Positions 43,047 to 51,801 of a DNA stretch of 64,000 bases are shown piece by piece. Both the position numbers and the translations under genes were made by a program. This stretch comes from Bacterioplanes sp965233665 (lineage in GTDB: Bacteria > Pseudomonadota > Gammaproteobacteria > Pseudomonadales > Oceanobacteraceae), in contig CBDDTG010000028.1 in assembly GCA_965233665.1 (NCBI GenBank), positions 7,281 through 71,280 on the forward strand, in the 5' to 3' direction. The notes beneath the pieces are model-generated. The model was not told the DNA's origin and made no database searches. It saw only the letters and a program-made list of their open reading frames with translations. Each line of letters begins with the position of its first letter. Within the stretch, counting starts at the first letter, position 1.

Positions 43047-45065
43047 TCAGGCTGCCCTTTCATTGCTGTGTTTGTGCAGGCCCGTCACATCGATTATTAA
43101 TGCCACTGTGCCATCACCTAAAATGGTAGCTCCGGATATGCCAGGAACACGTTCATAATTTTGCTCCAGGCTTTTAATCACTACTTGTTGCTGACCCAGC
43201 AACTCATTCACCACTAGCCCTACCTTGCCACGCTCACCATCAACGATGACCAACATGGCATCGCTCAAATCAGCATTGGTGGACAGAGAAAAAACATCTT
43301 TCATACAGACGATAGGTATGTATTCATCGCGCAAAGGCATGACCGGCTGACTACCGGCAATGTGATTCATATTGCGTGGTTCTAGCTGAATAGACTCAAC
43401 AATCGACACCAGAGGAATGACGTATTTTTCTTCCCCGACTCGCACCAGCTGGCCATCCAGGATGGCGAGTGTCAGCGGCAATCGAATGGTAAAAATAGAC
43501 CCTACGCCCTGCTCCGACTGAACTTCAATACTGCCGTTCAACTCTTGAATATTGCGTTTCACCACATCCATACCGACACCACGACCAGATATATCACTGA
43601 CCTTGTCCGCTGTAGAAAAGCCAGGCAAAAATATCAGCTGGTGAATGTCTTCTGGCGTCAGACTCTCTGGAGCTGACACCAAGCCGCGCTCTACCGCTTT
43701 TTGCAGTATTTTCTCTTCATTCAACCCTGCGCCATCATCGCTGATTTCGATGACGATATTGCCACCTTGATGGTAGGCATTGAGTATCAGCTGGCCAGTT
43801 TCAGGTTTACCGTTCTTTTTACGAACTTCCGGTATTTCTAACCCATGATCCAGTGAGTTGCGCACTAAATGTACCAATGGATCACCTATTTTTTCCATCA
43901 CGGTTTTATCCAGCTCGGTATCTTCCCCAATCAACTTCAAGTTCACTTTTTTACCCAGTTGAGTCCCCACATCACGGACCAATCGAGGAAAGCGACTAAA
44001 AGTAAAGCTGATAGGTAGCATGCGAATTTTCATGACATTTTCTTGCAGCTCGCGGGTATTTTGCTCGAGCTGCATCAAACCTTGCTGCAGGCGTGCCAAG
44101 CTGGACATATCGAAGTCCTGGCCCAATTGGCTCAACATCGACTGGGTAATGACCAACTCCCCCACCATATTAATCAGGCTATCGACTTTATCGATCGATA
44201 CCCGGATGGAGGCATCCGCTGGACGCTTACTGGCAGCAGGCACATCGTCTTTGACCTGGGCCACTTCGGGTTGTACGGCTACTGCCTCGGGCTGAACAAT
44301 CGGTTCGGTAGGTGCAGTCGGCGGACTGGCTGCATTATTTTTGGTGTCGGCAAGCGGCTGATAGCGAATATCACATTCGTCCTCAACCCATTCAAATACT
44401 TCCTGTAAACTGCTGAGTTCAACATCGGCACGAACATAAATTTGCCAGCTTAAATAGCAATTTTCCGGGTCGAGTGTTTGAATATCGACCAAGGCACTGC
44501 TGTCGACGCTGACTGTGACCGCCTCTTTGCCTACTAATTCACAGATTTCACGCAGCATGCGAAAGGGTTCATTACCGGTGCGTAAAATATCCGCATCCGG
44601 TCGAAATTCGATTAACCAACCCTGTGCACTGGCTTCCGGTTCAGCGGCATTTGTGCTCGCTGTCTCAGGGGCTGCTGATGAGTCCAGCGCTTTTTGTAGT
44701 TCTTGCTTAAGCTGTTCGGCGGTGGATAAATCGGGCTGTTCGCCTTGCTGTAGCGCCAGTAATAAAGCCCGCAACACATCTACGGATTGCAGAAATAGCT
44801 CGATCGCATGCTCAGTCACGGGCCGTTGTCCGGCACGAATTTCATCGAGTAACGTTTCAACTAAATGGGTAAATTGCGCAACATCGGCAAAACCAAAGGT
44901 GCCTGCACCACCTTTAATGGAATGCGCTGCACGAAAAATGGTGTTGACCGCCTCTAAATCGGTTGAGCCAGCTTGCAGTTGCAGCAGCTGTGCTTCCATG
45001 ATGTCCAAGCCTTCGAGGCTTTCCTCAAAAAAGACTTGGTGAAACTGCGACAGATCAACACTCAT
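43047..45065 (-). CDS. cheA: Chemotaxis histidine kinase CheA (second pathway)
   Basis: A 672-residue CheA. Hpt domain with phospho-His48 in FRAAHSIKGGAGTFGF; a separate folded module at ~150-245 (WLIEFRPDADILRTGNEPFR ... CYLSWQIYVRADVEL) that occupies the place of P2; then P3 (RVSIDKVDSLINMVGELVI), P4 (LVRNSLDHGLEIPE, SDDGAGLNEEK, SGRGVGMDVVKRN) and the CheW-like P5. It differs clearly from the motility CheA, which lacks this module. It begins five bases after the cheY-like gene. Confidence 0.96.
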   Translation of the reverse strand: MSVDLSQFHQVFFEESLEGLDIMEAQLLQLQAGSTDLEAVNTIFRAAHSIKGGAGTFGFADVAQFTHLVETLLDEIRAGQRPVTEHAIELFLQSVDVLRALLLALQQGEQPDLSTAEQLKQELQKALDSSAAPETASTNAAEPEASAQGWLIEFRPDADILRTGNEPFRMLREICELVGKEAVTVSVDSSALVDIQTLDPENCYLSWQIYVRADVELSSLQEVFEWVEDECDIRYQPLADTKNNAASPPTAPTEPIVQPEAVAVQPEVAQVKDDVPAASKRPADASIRVSIDKVDSLINMVGELVITQSMLSQLGQDFDMSSLARLQQGLMQLEQNTRELQENVMKIRMLPISFTFSRFPRLVRDVGTQLGKKVNLKLIGEDTELDKTVMEKIGDPLVHLVRNSLDHGLEIPEVRKKNGKPETGQLILNAYHQGGNIVIEISDDGAGLNEEKILQKAVERGLVSAPESLTPEDIHQLIFLPGFSTADKVSDISGRGVGMDVVKRNIQELNGSIEVQSEQGVGSIFTIRLPLTLAILDGQLVRVGEEKYVIPLVSIVESIQLEPRNMNHIAGSQPVMPLRDEYIPIVCMKDVFSLSTNADLSDAMLVIVDGERGKVGLVVNELLGQQQVVIKSLEQNYERVPGISGATILGDGTVALIIDVTGLHKHSNERAA

Positions 45066-45070
45066 AACAC

Positions 45071-45433
45071 TTACCCCAGCACGCGGCGAATCGTGTTTAG
45101 CAGCTGGTCTGGGTTAAATGGCTTAACAATCCACCCCGTAGCACCCGCCTGCTTGCCTTGCATTTTCATATCACCGGTGGATTCCGTGGTTAACATCAAT
45201 ACCGGTACAAACTTGTAATCGGCCAGTTGCCGCAATGCCTTAACTAATTCAATACCATTCATGTTTGGCATATTGACGTCGGATAACACCAGGTCATATT
45301 TTTTTTCCTGCGCGAGTGCCAATGCCTCCTGACCATCTTTGGCTTCAGCCACTTCAAAACCTGCTCCCTTAAGGGTAAAGGTCACCATTTGCCGCATGGA
45401 TGCAGAATCATCGACTGCCAAAATACTGGGCAT
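45071..45433 (-). CDS. cheY: CheY-like response regulator (second pathway)
   Basis: A 120-residue single-domain regulator (ILAVDDSASMRQM, phospho-Asp52 in LVLSDVNMPNMNG, Thr in MLTTEST, Lys in WIVKPFNPDQL). Its switch face differs from the motility CheY, so it need not act on FliM; the target could be the motor or the partner-switch proteins downstream in the same transcript. Confidence 0.93.
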   Translation of the reverse strand: MPSILAVDDSASMRQMVTFTLKGAGFEVAEAKDGQEALALAQEKKYDLVLSDVNMPNMNGIELVKALRQLADYKFVPVLMLTTESTGDMKMQGKQAGATGWIVKPFNPDQLLNTIRRVLG

Positions 45434-45436
45434 GTG

Positions 45437-45721
45437 TTACTCCTGGGTTTGAGACAATTGCAATAAGGTGTGCAAGCCAAGCAGCTCAGCACACTCAATC
45501 ACGGCGTCACTGGCACCTTGCCAGTGCAGGCCTTTACCACTGGCTTGCAGGGAATTCTGCAGCGCCAGTAATAGTTGCAAGCCGGCTGTGTCTGCGTACT
45601 GCACTTGAGACGCATCGATTTCAATGCTGTCCACCGAGTCGAGGGCTGCGAGAATCTGTTCATGCAGGGCTTCAACCCGATCGATACTGAGACGGTCGCC
45701 ACAGGGAATGACGGTTGCCAT
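45437..45721 (-). CDS. STAS-domain protein at the head of the second chemotaxis block
   Basis: A 94-residue STAS protein of anti-sigma-antagonist type. The usual phospho-serine position is threonine (Thr45 in YADTAGLQLLLAL). It ends three bases before cheY. STAS genes head some chemosensory clusters, but its role is unknown; it could be a second substrate of the HsbR-like kinase/phosphatase encoded eight genes downstream, which is inference. Confidence 0.88.
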   Translation of the reverse strand: MATVIPCGDRLSIDRVEALHEQILAALDSVDSIEIDASQVQYADTAGLQLLLALQNSLQASGKGLHWQGASDAVIECAELLGLHTLLQLSQTQE

Positions 45722-45824
45722 ATTGCTGCCTTATATTGCCGTTCCTTCGAACTCAGATTAGACGCTTATGTAAAATCTGCAGGGCAATGTGAATCCGGAC
45801 GGAAAAAGAAAGGGGATAAGTAAT

Positions 45825-46304
45825 TCAATCGTCGCTGCGAGCTTGACGCAGGCGATCAAAGGCTGCTCGATTTGACCACTCATCCGCCTGGCGCTGTTCC
45901 TGGCGAGCCTGCTGATGGTCGTACTCTGACTCTAATTTTTCGATCAACTGCTGCAGTGCTTTGAGTTTTGCTTGAGCTTGCTGCCAAACCTCACGCTCAT
46001 GATCCACCTGCTTTTGTAGCAATGCGATTTGCTGCTGCTGCTGTTTGAGCGCCTGCTCGATTTGCTGCAAGAAGCCCACAGTGGTGTGCAGTTGTGCCGC
46101 GCTGATTTGGCCGCCGCCACCGCCACTGATTTGCCGTTGGTAGTCGCCTGCGTAGTCTGTTAACTGTTGCTGCTGCTGTTGCTCACGCTGCAGCTTTTGC
46201 TGCGCGGCTCCTAAGTTTGCTAGCGCCTGACGTTCGTCGCGCTCGGCCAGCCTGACCACCGTTTGCAGGCGTTTAGCGCGGGGGTGGCGAGGTGCATCAG
46301 CCAC
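45825..46304 (-). CDS. fliJ: Flagellar export chaperone FliJ
   Basis: A 159-residue coiled-coil protein, rich in Gln and charged residues, that forms the stalk-like part of the export ATPase complex. It begins RHPRAKRLQTVVRLAERDER, typical of FliJ, and is helical throughout. The GTG at 46304 overlaps the fliI stop by eight bases. A glycine run (SGGGGGQ) interrupts the coiled coil near residue 60. Confidence 0.9.
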   Translation of the reverse strand: MADAPRHPRAKRLQTVVRLAERDERQALANLGAAQQKLQREQQQQQQLTDYAGDYQRQISGGGGGQISAAQLHTTVGFLQQIEQALKQQQQQIALLQKQVDHEREVWQQAQAKLKALQQLIEKLESEYDHQQARQEQRQADEWSNRAAFDRLRQARSDD

Positions 46305-47619
46305 CGCTGATCAATGCCGTCAACTGCTGCTCGCTGTCCTGTAGAGATGAGCCTTCATCCAGACGCTGGCGCAGCATGGCTTTAATGGTGGGCATGCGTT
46401 CCATCGCCACATCTAGCATTTGATCACTGCCGGGCTGGTAAGCACCCACATTGATCAGATCCTGATTCTGGCGGTAATGCGACAACAACTGCTTGGTCAG
46501 CTGCGCCCTTTGCAACCAGTCACCATCCACGATTTGCGGCATCACCCGACTGACCGACGCTTCCACATCAATGGCGGGGTAATGCCCTTCTTCCGCTAGC
46601 TTACGTGACAGCACAATGTGGCCGTCCAAAATAGCGCGACTGGCGTCGGCAATAGGGTCCTGCATGTCGTCGCCTTCACTGAGCACGGTATAAAACGCCG
46701 TGATGGAGCCACCGCCTTCTGGGCCATTACCGGTGCGCTCGACCAACTTAGGGAGTTTATTAAATACCGAGGGGGGATAGCCTTTGGTGGCCGGCGGCTC
46801 GCCCACCGCCAAAGCAATTTCACGTTGCGCCTGAGCGTAGCGCGTTAGCGAATCCATCAACAGCAACACATTACGCCCCTGATCACGAAAATACTCCGCC
46901 ACGGCGGTGCAATACATGGCCGCACGCAACCGCATAAGAGGCGAATCATCAGCGGGCGATGCCACCACCACCGAGCGCTTTAAACCCTCAACGCCGAGAA
47001 TTTCATCAATAAACTCTTTTACCTCTCGGCCACGCTCACCGATTAACCCCACGACAATTACATCGGCGGTGGTAAAACGCGTCATCATGCCCAGCAACAC
47101 ACTTTTACCCACGCCGCTGCCAGCAAACAGGCCGATGCGCTGGCCCCGTCCGACGGTGAGCATGGCATTAATGGCGCGAATGCCGACATCCAAGGGCTCG
47201 CGAATGGGCGCGCGATGCAACGGATTAATGATGCGGCCATGCAAGCTACCTTCCGCGACCTGCTTTAATGGACCATGAGGGTCCAGCGGCCGCCCAGTGC
47301 CATCCAGCACTCTCCCCAGCAAACCATCTCCAACCGGCACATGGGCGGAGCCTTGCAGCGGCCATACCCGCGAGCCAGGTCGAACCCCTTCGATTTGCTC
47401 AATGGGCATGAGAAAGATGCGCTGCTGATCAAAGCCGACCACCTCAGCTTCGATGGCCTCGCCGCCATGGCGCTCTACCAAGCAACGGTCACCGACTTTG
47501 ACATTGATCCCAACGGCTTCCAGCGTTAGACCCACCATTCGAATCAGTTGACCGGCAATGCTGGGTTGATAGTGCGAGGACGGCAGCGACACTGCTTGCC
47601 AGCGATCACTCAGTGCCAT
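46297..47619 (-). CDS. fliI: Flagellar export ATPase FliI
   Basis: A 440-residue F1-like ATPase that powers flagellar export. P-loop GLFAGSGVGKSVLLGMM, then VVGLIGERGREVKEFI and LLLMDSLTRYAQAQREI. ATG 47619 with GAGGG eight bases upstream gives the family N-terminus MALSDRWQAVSLPS; it overlaps the fliH stop by 14 bases. The same frame stays open for another 175 codons upstream through the tandem repeats, but that is a by-product of repeats without stops and is not included. Confidence 0.96.
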   Translation of the reverse strand: MALSDRWQAVSLPSSHYQPSIAGQLIRMVGLTLEAVGINVKVGDRCLVERHGGEAIEAEVVGFDQQRIFLMPIEQIEGVRPGSRVWPLQGSAHVPVGDGLLGRVLDGTGRPLDPHGPLKQVAEGSLHGRIINPLHRAPIREPLDVGIRAINAMLTVGRGQRIGLFAGSGVGKSVLLGMMTRFTTADVIVVGLIGERGREVKEFIDEILGVEGLKRSVVVASPADDSPLMRLRAAMYCTAVAEYFRDQGRNVLLLMDSLTRYAQAQREIALAVGEPPATKGYPPSVFNKLPKLVERTGNGPEGGGSITAFYTVLSEGDDMQDPIADASRAILDGHIVLSRKLAEEGHYPAIDVEASVSRVMPQIVDGDWLQRAQLTKQLLSHYRQNQDLINVGAYQPGSDQMLDVAMERMPTIKAMLRQRLDEGSSLQDSEQQLTALISGG

Positions 47620-49069
47620 GACTAGGGCCCTCGATATCGTCGGCTTCGCTGGATTCTCTGGATTCTCTGGATTCTCTGGATTCTCTGGATTCTCTGGATT
47701 CTCTGGATTCTCTGGATTCTCTGGATTCTCTGGATTCTCTGGATTCTCTGGATTCTCTGGATTCTCTGGATTCTCTGGATTCTCTGGATTCTCTGGAGTC
47801 GCTGGAGTCGCTGGAGTCGCTGGAGTCGCTGGAGTCGCTGGAGTCGCTGGAGTCGCTGGAGTCGCTGGAGTCGCTGGAGTCGCTGGAGTCGCTGGAGTCG
47901 CTGGAGTCGCTGGAGTCGCTGGAGTCGCTGGAGTCGCTGGAGTCGCTGGAGTCGCTGGAGTCGCTGGAGTCGCTGGAGTCGCTGGAGTCGCTGGAGTCGC
48001 TGGAGTCGCTGGAGTCGCTGGAGTCGCTGGAGTCGCTGGAGTCGCTGGAGTCGCTGGAGTCGCTGGAGTCGCTGGAGTCGCTGGAGTCGCTGTCAGCATG
48101 ATGCTGCGGCTCAGCCGCGGCTTGCAAAGAAGACTCGCCTTCATCCTCTGATTCGACGGCTTCGCTGACTACATCAGCGCTGGCGGCCTGTGGCGAGGAC
48201 ACCTCTTCGTCCGGGGGCACCATGTCAGGCAGTTCCGGGGAAGATTCCTCCTCCGCCGGAAAGTCTTCCGCTGCTTGCAGCAACAATGGCATCAGCTGCT
48301 CCAGCTGCGACTGCAAATGCTCAGTCACATCGTACTGAACCCAGCTGTACTCGGTTTCCACACGGCATTGACCCGCATTTAACTCAGGGTCCACCACCAC
48401 TTCACTGCTGCGGCCGCGCAACGGTGGAAGTTGCTGTAGATGCGCTTCATCCTGCGGACTCAACAGCACCGTGACATGGTCTTTGCCAGCAGGTAACTGT
48501 TGCAGCGCCGCCTGCACGTATTGCTCAATGGCGACAGCGCCGGTTTTGAGTTCAACACCGATCACTTGTTGGCAGGTATGTTCGACCAGCTGTGCCAGAA
48601 TGCGTGGCAGCTGCTGGTCGCGCTCTAACAATTGGGCCTGCAACTGCAAAATCACCTGCTGCAGTTGCGCCACCGTGGTGTCGATGCTGCTTTGGCCGGC
48701 TTCCAAGCCTTGCGCTTCACCGGAAGCAAAACCGGCACTGCGCCCCTCTTGTTCGCCTTTGGCGTAGCCTTGCTCGTGCCCTTGCTGCTGACCTTCGTCA
48801 TAACCTTGCTGATGACCTTGCTGCCGGCCCTCCACCAAGCCCTGTTCAAGGCCGGCGTTGTAGGCTTCGCGGCGAATGGCTTCGAGCTCTTCGGCGGTTG
48901 GCAGCGACAAAGCCTCTTGATCGCCCTCTTCTGTTGGCTCTTCATCCTCTTCGGCGTCGCGTTCTGCCTGCCATTCAGGCGGCTCAGTCCAAAATGGCAG
49001 TCGCCACGGACGCGCTTCTTGAGCGTCTTCCGCTGCGATGGTGTGGCCCGGCTTTTTCAGTTCAGACAT
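47606..49069 (-). CDS. fliH: Flagellar export regulator FliH with (SDS)33-(RES)16 repeat tail
   Basis: A 487-residue FliH, about twice the usual length (E. coli 235). Residues ~65-125 hold the GxxxG-type glycine repeats of FliH (EQGLVEGRQQGHQQGYDEGQ); ~130-265 is the conserved FliI-binding domain (VVDPELNAGQCRVETEYSWV). After an acidic stretch come 33 Ser-Asp-Ser units (327-425), 16 Arg-Glu-Ser units (426-473) and a 14-residue acidic end. FliH binds FliI and FliN and controls the export ATPase. ATG 49069 has GAGG six bases upstream; the TTG at 49081 is only the open-frame end. Repeat number could be wrong if the assembly collapsed or expanded it. Confidence 0.93.
   Translation of the reverse strand: MSELKKPGHTIAAEDAQEARPWRLPFWTEPPEWQAERDAEEDEEPTEEGDQEALSLPTAEELEAIRREAYNAGLEQGLVEGRQQGHQQGYDEGQQQGHEQGYAKGEQEGRSAGFASGEAQGLEAGQSSIDTTVAQLQQVILQLQAQLLERDQQLPRILAQLVEHTCQQVIGVELKTGAVAIEQYVQAALQQLPAGKDHVTVLLSPQDEAHLQQLPPLRGRSSEVVVDPELNAGQCRVETEYSWVQYDVTEHLQSQLEQLMPLLLQAAEDFPAEEESSPELPDMVPPDEEVSSPQAASADVVSEAVESEDEGESSLQAAAEPQHHADSDSSDSSDSSDSSDSSDSSDSSDSSDSSDSSDSSDSSDSSDSSDSSDSSDSSDSSDSSDSSDSSDSSDSSDSSDSSDSSDSSDSSDSSDSSDSSDSSDSRESRESRESRESRESRESRESRESRESRESRESRESRESRESRESRESSEADDIEGPSHGTE
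47651..47794. repeat. 16 perfect tandem copies of a 9-bp unit (RES-coding)
   Basis: GGATTCTCT on the plus strand, AGAGAATCC on the coding strand. All 16 copies are identical and abut the 33-copy array directly. The unit differs from its neighbour by two C-to-A changes on the coding strand. Confidence 0.97.
47795..48091. repeat. 33 perfect tandem copies of a 9-bp unit (SDS-coding)
   Basis: GGAGTCGCT on the plus strand, AGCGACTCC on the coding strand. All 33 copies are identical at every base, including third codon positions. Because the unit is nine bases without a stop, copy-number change keeps the fliH frame. Confidence 0.97.
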
Positions 49070-49077
49070 AACCGACC

Positions 49078-50100
49078 TCAAAGCATGGCTTCACCACCAC
49101 CACCCAGGATGATTTCGCCGGCATCCGCCAGGCGACGGGCAATGGTGAGGATTTCTTTCTGCGCAGCTTCCACCTCGCTGACTTTGACCGGTCCTTTTGC
49201 TTCCAGGTCGTCACGCAGCAGCTCGGCAGCACGCTTCGACATATTTTTGAAGATTTTTTCTTGCACGGTTGGGTCGGCCCCCTTGAGTGCCACCACCAAC
49301 AGATCGGTAGATACCTCGCGCAGCAAAGTTTGAATGCCGCGATCGTCGACATCGACCAGGTTGTCGAACACAAACATCAGATCCTGAATCTGAGTACCCA
49401 AGTCGTCGTCCACTTCCTTGATGCTTTCCAACAGCTCATTGGCCATGGTGCTATCAACGTAGTTGACGATGCTGGCCGCCACTTTGACGCCACCCATCGA
49501 GGTGGTCTGGGTGCCGGCTTTGCCAGAGAATTGACGCTCCAGAATGTCGTTCAGCTCCTGCAGCGCCGCAGGTTGAACCGCCTCCAACGCTGCCACCCGC
49601 ATCACAATGTCGAGACGCACTTTATCGTCAAAGTTCGACAGAATCTCCGCTGATTGATCGGCATCGAGATAAGACACAACGATCGCTTGAATTTGCGGGT
49701 GTTCGTGGCGAATCAGGTCAGCCACCTGGCGCGGCTCCATCCATTTGAGAGAGTCTAGGCCTGTGGTATTGCCGCCAAGCAAAATACGGTCAATCAGCGC
49801 ACCGGCTTTGTCGTTGCCCAGCGCCGAGGTCAGCATATTACGGATGTATTGGTCTGAGCCCAGCCCCATGCCAGTTTGACCACCGACTTCTTCTAAAAAC
49901 TGAGCGACGACGGTTTCTACCTGGTTCTGGTTGACGTTGCTCAACGTCGCCATCGCGGTACCCACGCGCTGAACCTCCTTCGGCCCCATGTGCTTGAGGA
50001 TTTCTGCGGCATCTTGCTCACCCAGCGTCATCAGCAATATGGCGGCGCGCTCGACTTTGCTCAGGTTTGCGAGGTTGTTGTCCTGCTCTTCATCAGCCAT
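49078..50100 (-). CDS. fliG: Flagellar motor switch protein FliG
   Basis: A 340-residue C-ring protein that generates torque with the stators. Armadillo-type segments MGPKEVQRVGTAMATL and EHPQIQAIVVSYLDADQSAE, and the C-terminal charged torque helix region (DLLVVALKGADPTVQEKIFK, RAAELLRDDLEAKGPVKVSE). The ATG overlaps fliF by eight bases. Confidence 0.97.
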   Translation of the reverse strand: MADEEQDNNLANLSKVERAAILLMTLGEQDAAEILKHMGPKEVQRVGTAMATLSNVNQNQVETVVAQFLEEVGGQTGMGLGSDQYIRNMLTSALGNDKAGALIDRILLGGNTTGLDSLKWMEPRQVADLIRHEHPQIQAIVVSYLDADQSAEILSNFDDKVRLDIVMRVAALEAVQPAALQELNDILERQFSGKAGTQTTSMGGVKVAASIVNYVDSTMANELLESIKEVDDDLGTQIQDLMFVFDNLVDVDDRGIQTLLREVSTDLLVVALKGADPTVQEKIFKNMSKRAAELLRDDLEAKGPVKVSEVEAAQKEILTIARRLADAGEIILGGGGEAML

Positions 50101-51787
50101 CGGTCTCGTTCACCCATCTAATCACCGTCTGAGCCACCCGGGCAGGGTCTTCAGCAATCAGACCCTTGAGCGCATCCAGCTGGCGTTCATAACTTTCAGA
50201 AGCCCCGGGCAGCAGGAACTCGTCCACGCCAGCCAAGGTGACACGTTCATCTTCAAGGCCCGCCTCTGCGTCTTCTAATTCGTCAAGAATGCTGGCAGAT
50301 TCGTCTCTGCCACGACTGGCAATGCTTTTCACAGTGGGTCGGATAACACCGAAAATCAACACCAAAATAAACAGGCCAGCCAACACTTGTTTCATGATTT
50401 CCCAGAACCAAGGTTGAGTCCAGAAATCTGGCTCGCCTAAGGCGACGTCGCCTTTACCCATAAATGGGGAGTTGATTACATTGACGCTGTCACCACGTGC
50501 GGCGTTAAAGCCAACGGCATTTTTGACCAATATTTCTAACCGCTGAAGGTCCTCCGCAGCCCAAGGCACATACTCAACCTCGCCCTCGGCATTGAGATTT
50601 TCACGATCGTTCACCACAACGGCTACCGTCACTCGACGCAAACGCCCTATTTGGTGCTGTTTATAGCTTAAGGTGCGATCAACCTCATAGTTGCGAGTGG
50701 CTTCTGAGCGGCGCTGCGCCGGAACATTGCCACCTTGGCCACCGTTCGCTTGCTCTGGCACTTGCACATCAATCGGAGGCTGATTGGCCAGCGCTCCTGG
50801 AATACCGCCGTTGGGGTCGCCAACGTTTTCTTCATCGATCAGCTGCTCACTGCGCAGCGCGATTAAATCTGGGTTGTACAGCTCTTCACTTTGTTCCTGC
50901 ACGGTAAAGTCAACGTCGGCAGACACTTCCGCTTTGTAATTATCGCTGCCCAGCACGGGCTTGAGAATGTTGTTCACCGAGGAGATCAGTGACTCTTCGA
51001 CCTTTTGGGTGTATTCCAATTGCTTGGTCACCATAAAGTCTTCGCTTTGCTGTTCAATTTTTGACAGCAAATTACCGTGCTGATCAACAATGGACACATC
51101 GCTACGCGCCATATCACTGACACTTGAGGCCACCAAATTAATCATGGCTTCGACTTGATCCCGAGTCATTTCACGGCCGGCGTACAACTCCAAAAAGACC
51201 GATGCTCTGGGTGAGCGCTTATCGCGTACAAACACCGATTCCTTTGGCAAGGCCAAATGCACTCTGGCATTTCGCACCGCATTCACACTGGCAATGGTCC
51301 TTGCAAGCTCGCCTTCCAAGCCACGACGATAGCGTGCGTTTTCAATAAACTGGCTGGTGCCCAGTGCGCTGTCTTGCTCTAACACTTCAAGGCCAACAGT
51401 TTTTTCGTCAATTAAACTGGCAGCCGCCAGCTTCATCCGCGCCTCATGCAAATCACCTGATTGCACCATTAAAATTTGCGATGACGGATCGATCTGAAAA
51501 TTAATATTTTCGCGCTGTAGAATTTCAACGATGTCTTGCGCGTTGTAGTCTTGTAGACGATGAATCAGTGGCTTGTAAGAAGGCTCTTGCGACCAAATTA
51601 AGATGGCAAACGCCAGCGCAATCACCAGCGCGATGCCAGCGATCACACCCACTTGGCGAATAATGGTCAGACGATTAAAACCCGCCAGAACTGGATGTGC
51701 GCCACTGCTGGCATCATCCGACATGAGGTCTCGATTGCTATCTGATTGGTCGGCTTGGGCGCCGGTTTGAGCAGGTGCGTTTTCCAT
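50093..51787 (-). CDS. fliF: Flagellar MS-ring protein FliF
   Basis: A 564-residue MS-ring protein with membrane helices near residues 45-65 and 455-475 and the ring-building motifs between (LVQSGDLHEARMKLAAASL as a variant of the usual segment, RVHLALPKESVFVRDKRSPR, ASVFLELYAGREM). The C-terminal tail (EFLLPGASESYERQLDALKG) binds FliG. It follows fliE by 14 bases. Confidence 0.97.
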   Translation of the reverse strand: MENAPAQTGAQADQSDSNRDLMSDDASSGAHPVLAGFNRLTIIRQVGVIAGIALVIALAFAILIWSQEPSYKPLIHRLQDYNAQDIVEILQRENINFQIDPSSQILMVQSGDLHEARMKLAAASLIDEKTVGLEVLEQDSALGTSQFIENARYRRGLEGELARTIASVNAVRNARVHLALPKESVFVRDKRSPRASVFLELYAGREMTRDQVEAMINLVASSVSDMARSDVSIVDQHGNLLSKIEQQSEDFMVTKQLEYTQKVEESLISSVNNILKPVLGSDNYKAEVSADVDFTVQEQSEELYNPDLIALRSEQLIDEENVGDPNGGIPGALANQPPIDVQVPEQANGGQGGNVPAQRRSEATRNYEVDRTLSYKQHQIGRLRRVTVAVVVNDRENLNAEGEVEYVPWAAEDLQRLEILVKNAVGFNAARGDSVNVINSPFMGKGDVALGEPDFWTQPWFWEIMKQVLAGLFILVLIFGVIRPTVKSIASRGRDESASILDELEDAEAGLEDERVTLAGVDEFLLPGASESYERQLDALKGLIAEDPARVAQTVIRWVNETDG

Positions 51788-51801
51788 ACCATAGCCTCAC
51801 A

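Noticed and set aside
47651..48091. Possible CRISPR array
   Set aside because: Units are 9 bp, directly adjacent, without spacers, and lie inside fliH.
47618..48151. Plus-strand ORF of GVA and GFS repeats resembling elastin-like protein
   Set aside because: It is the complement of the fliH repeat array; stop-free because of the 9-bp unit, with no ribosome site and no non-repeat domain.
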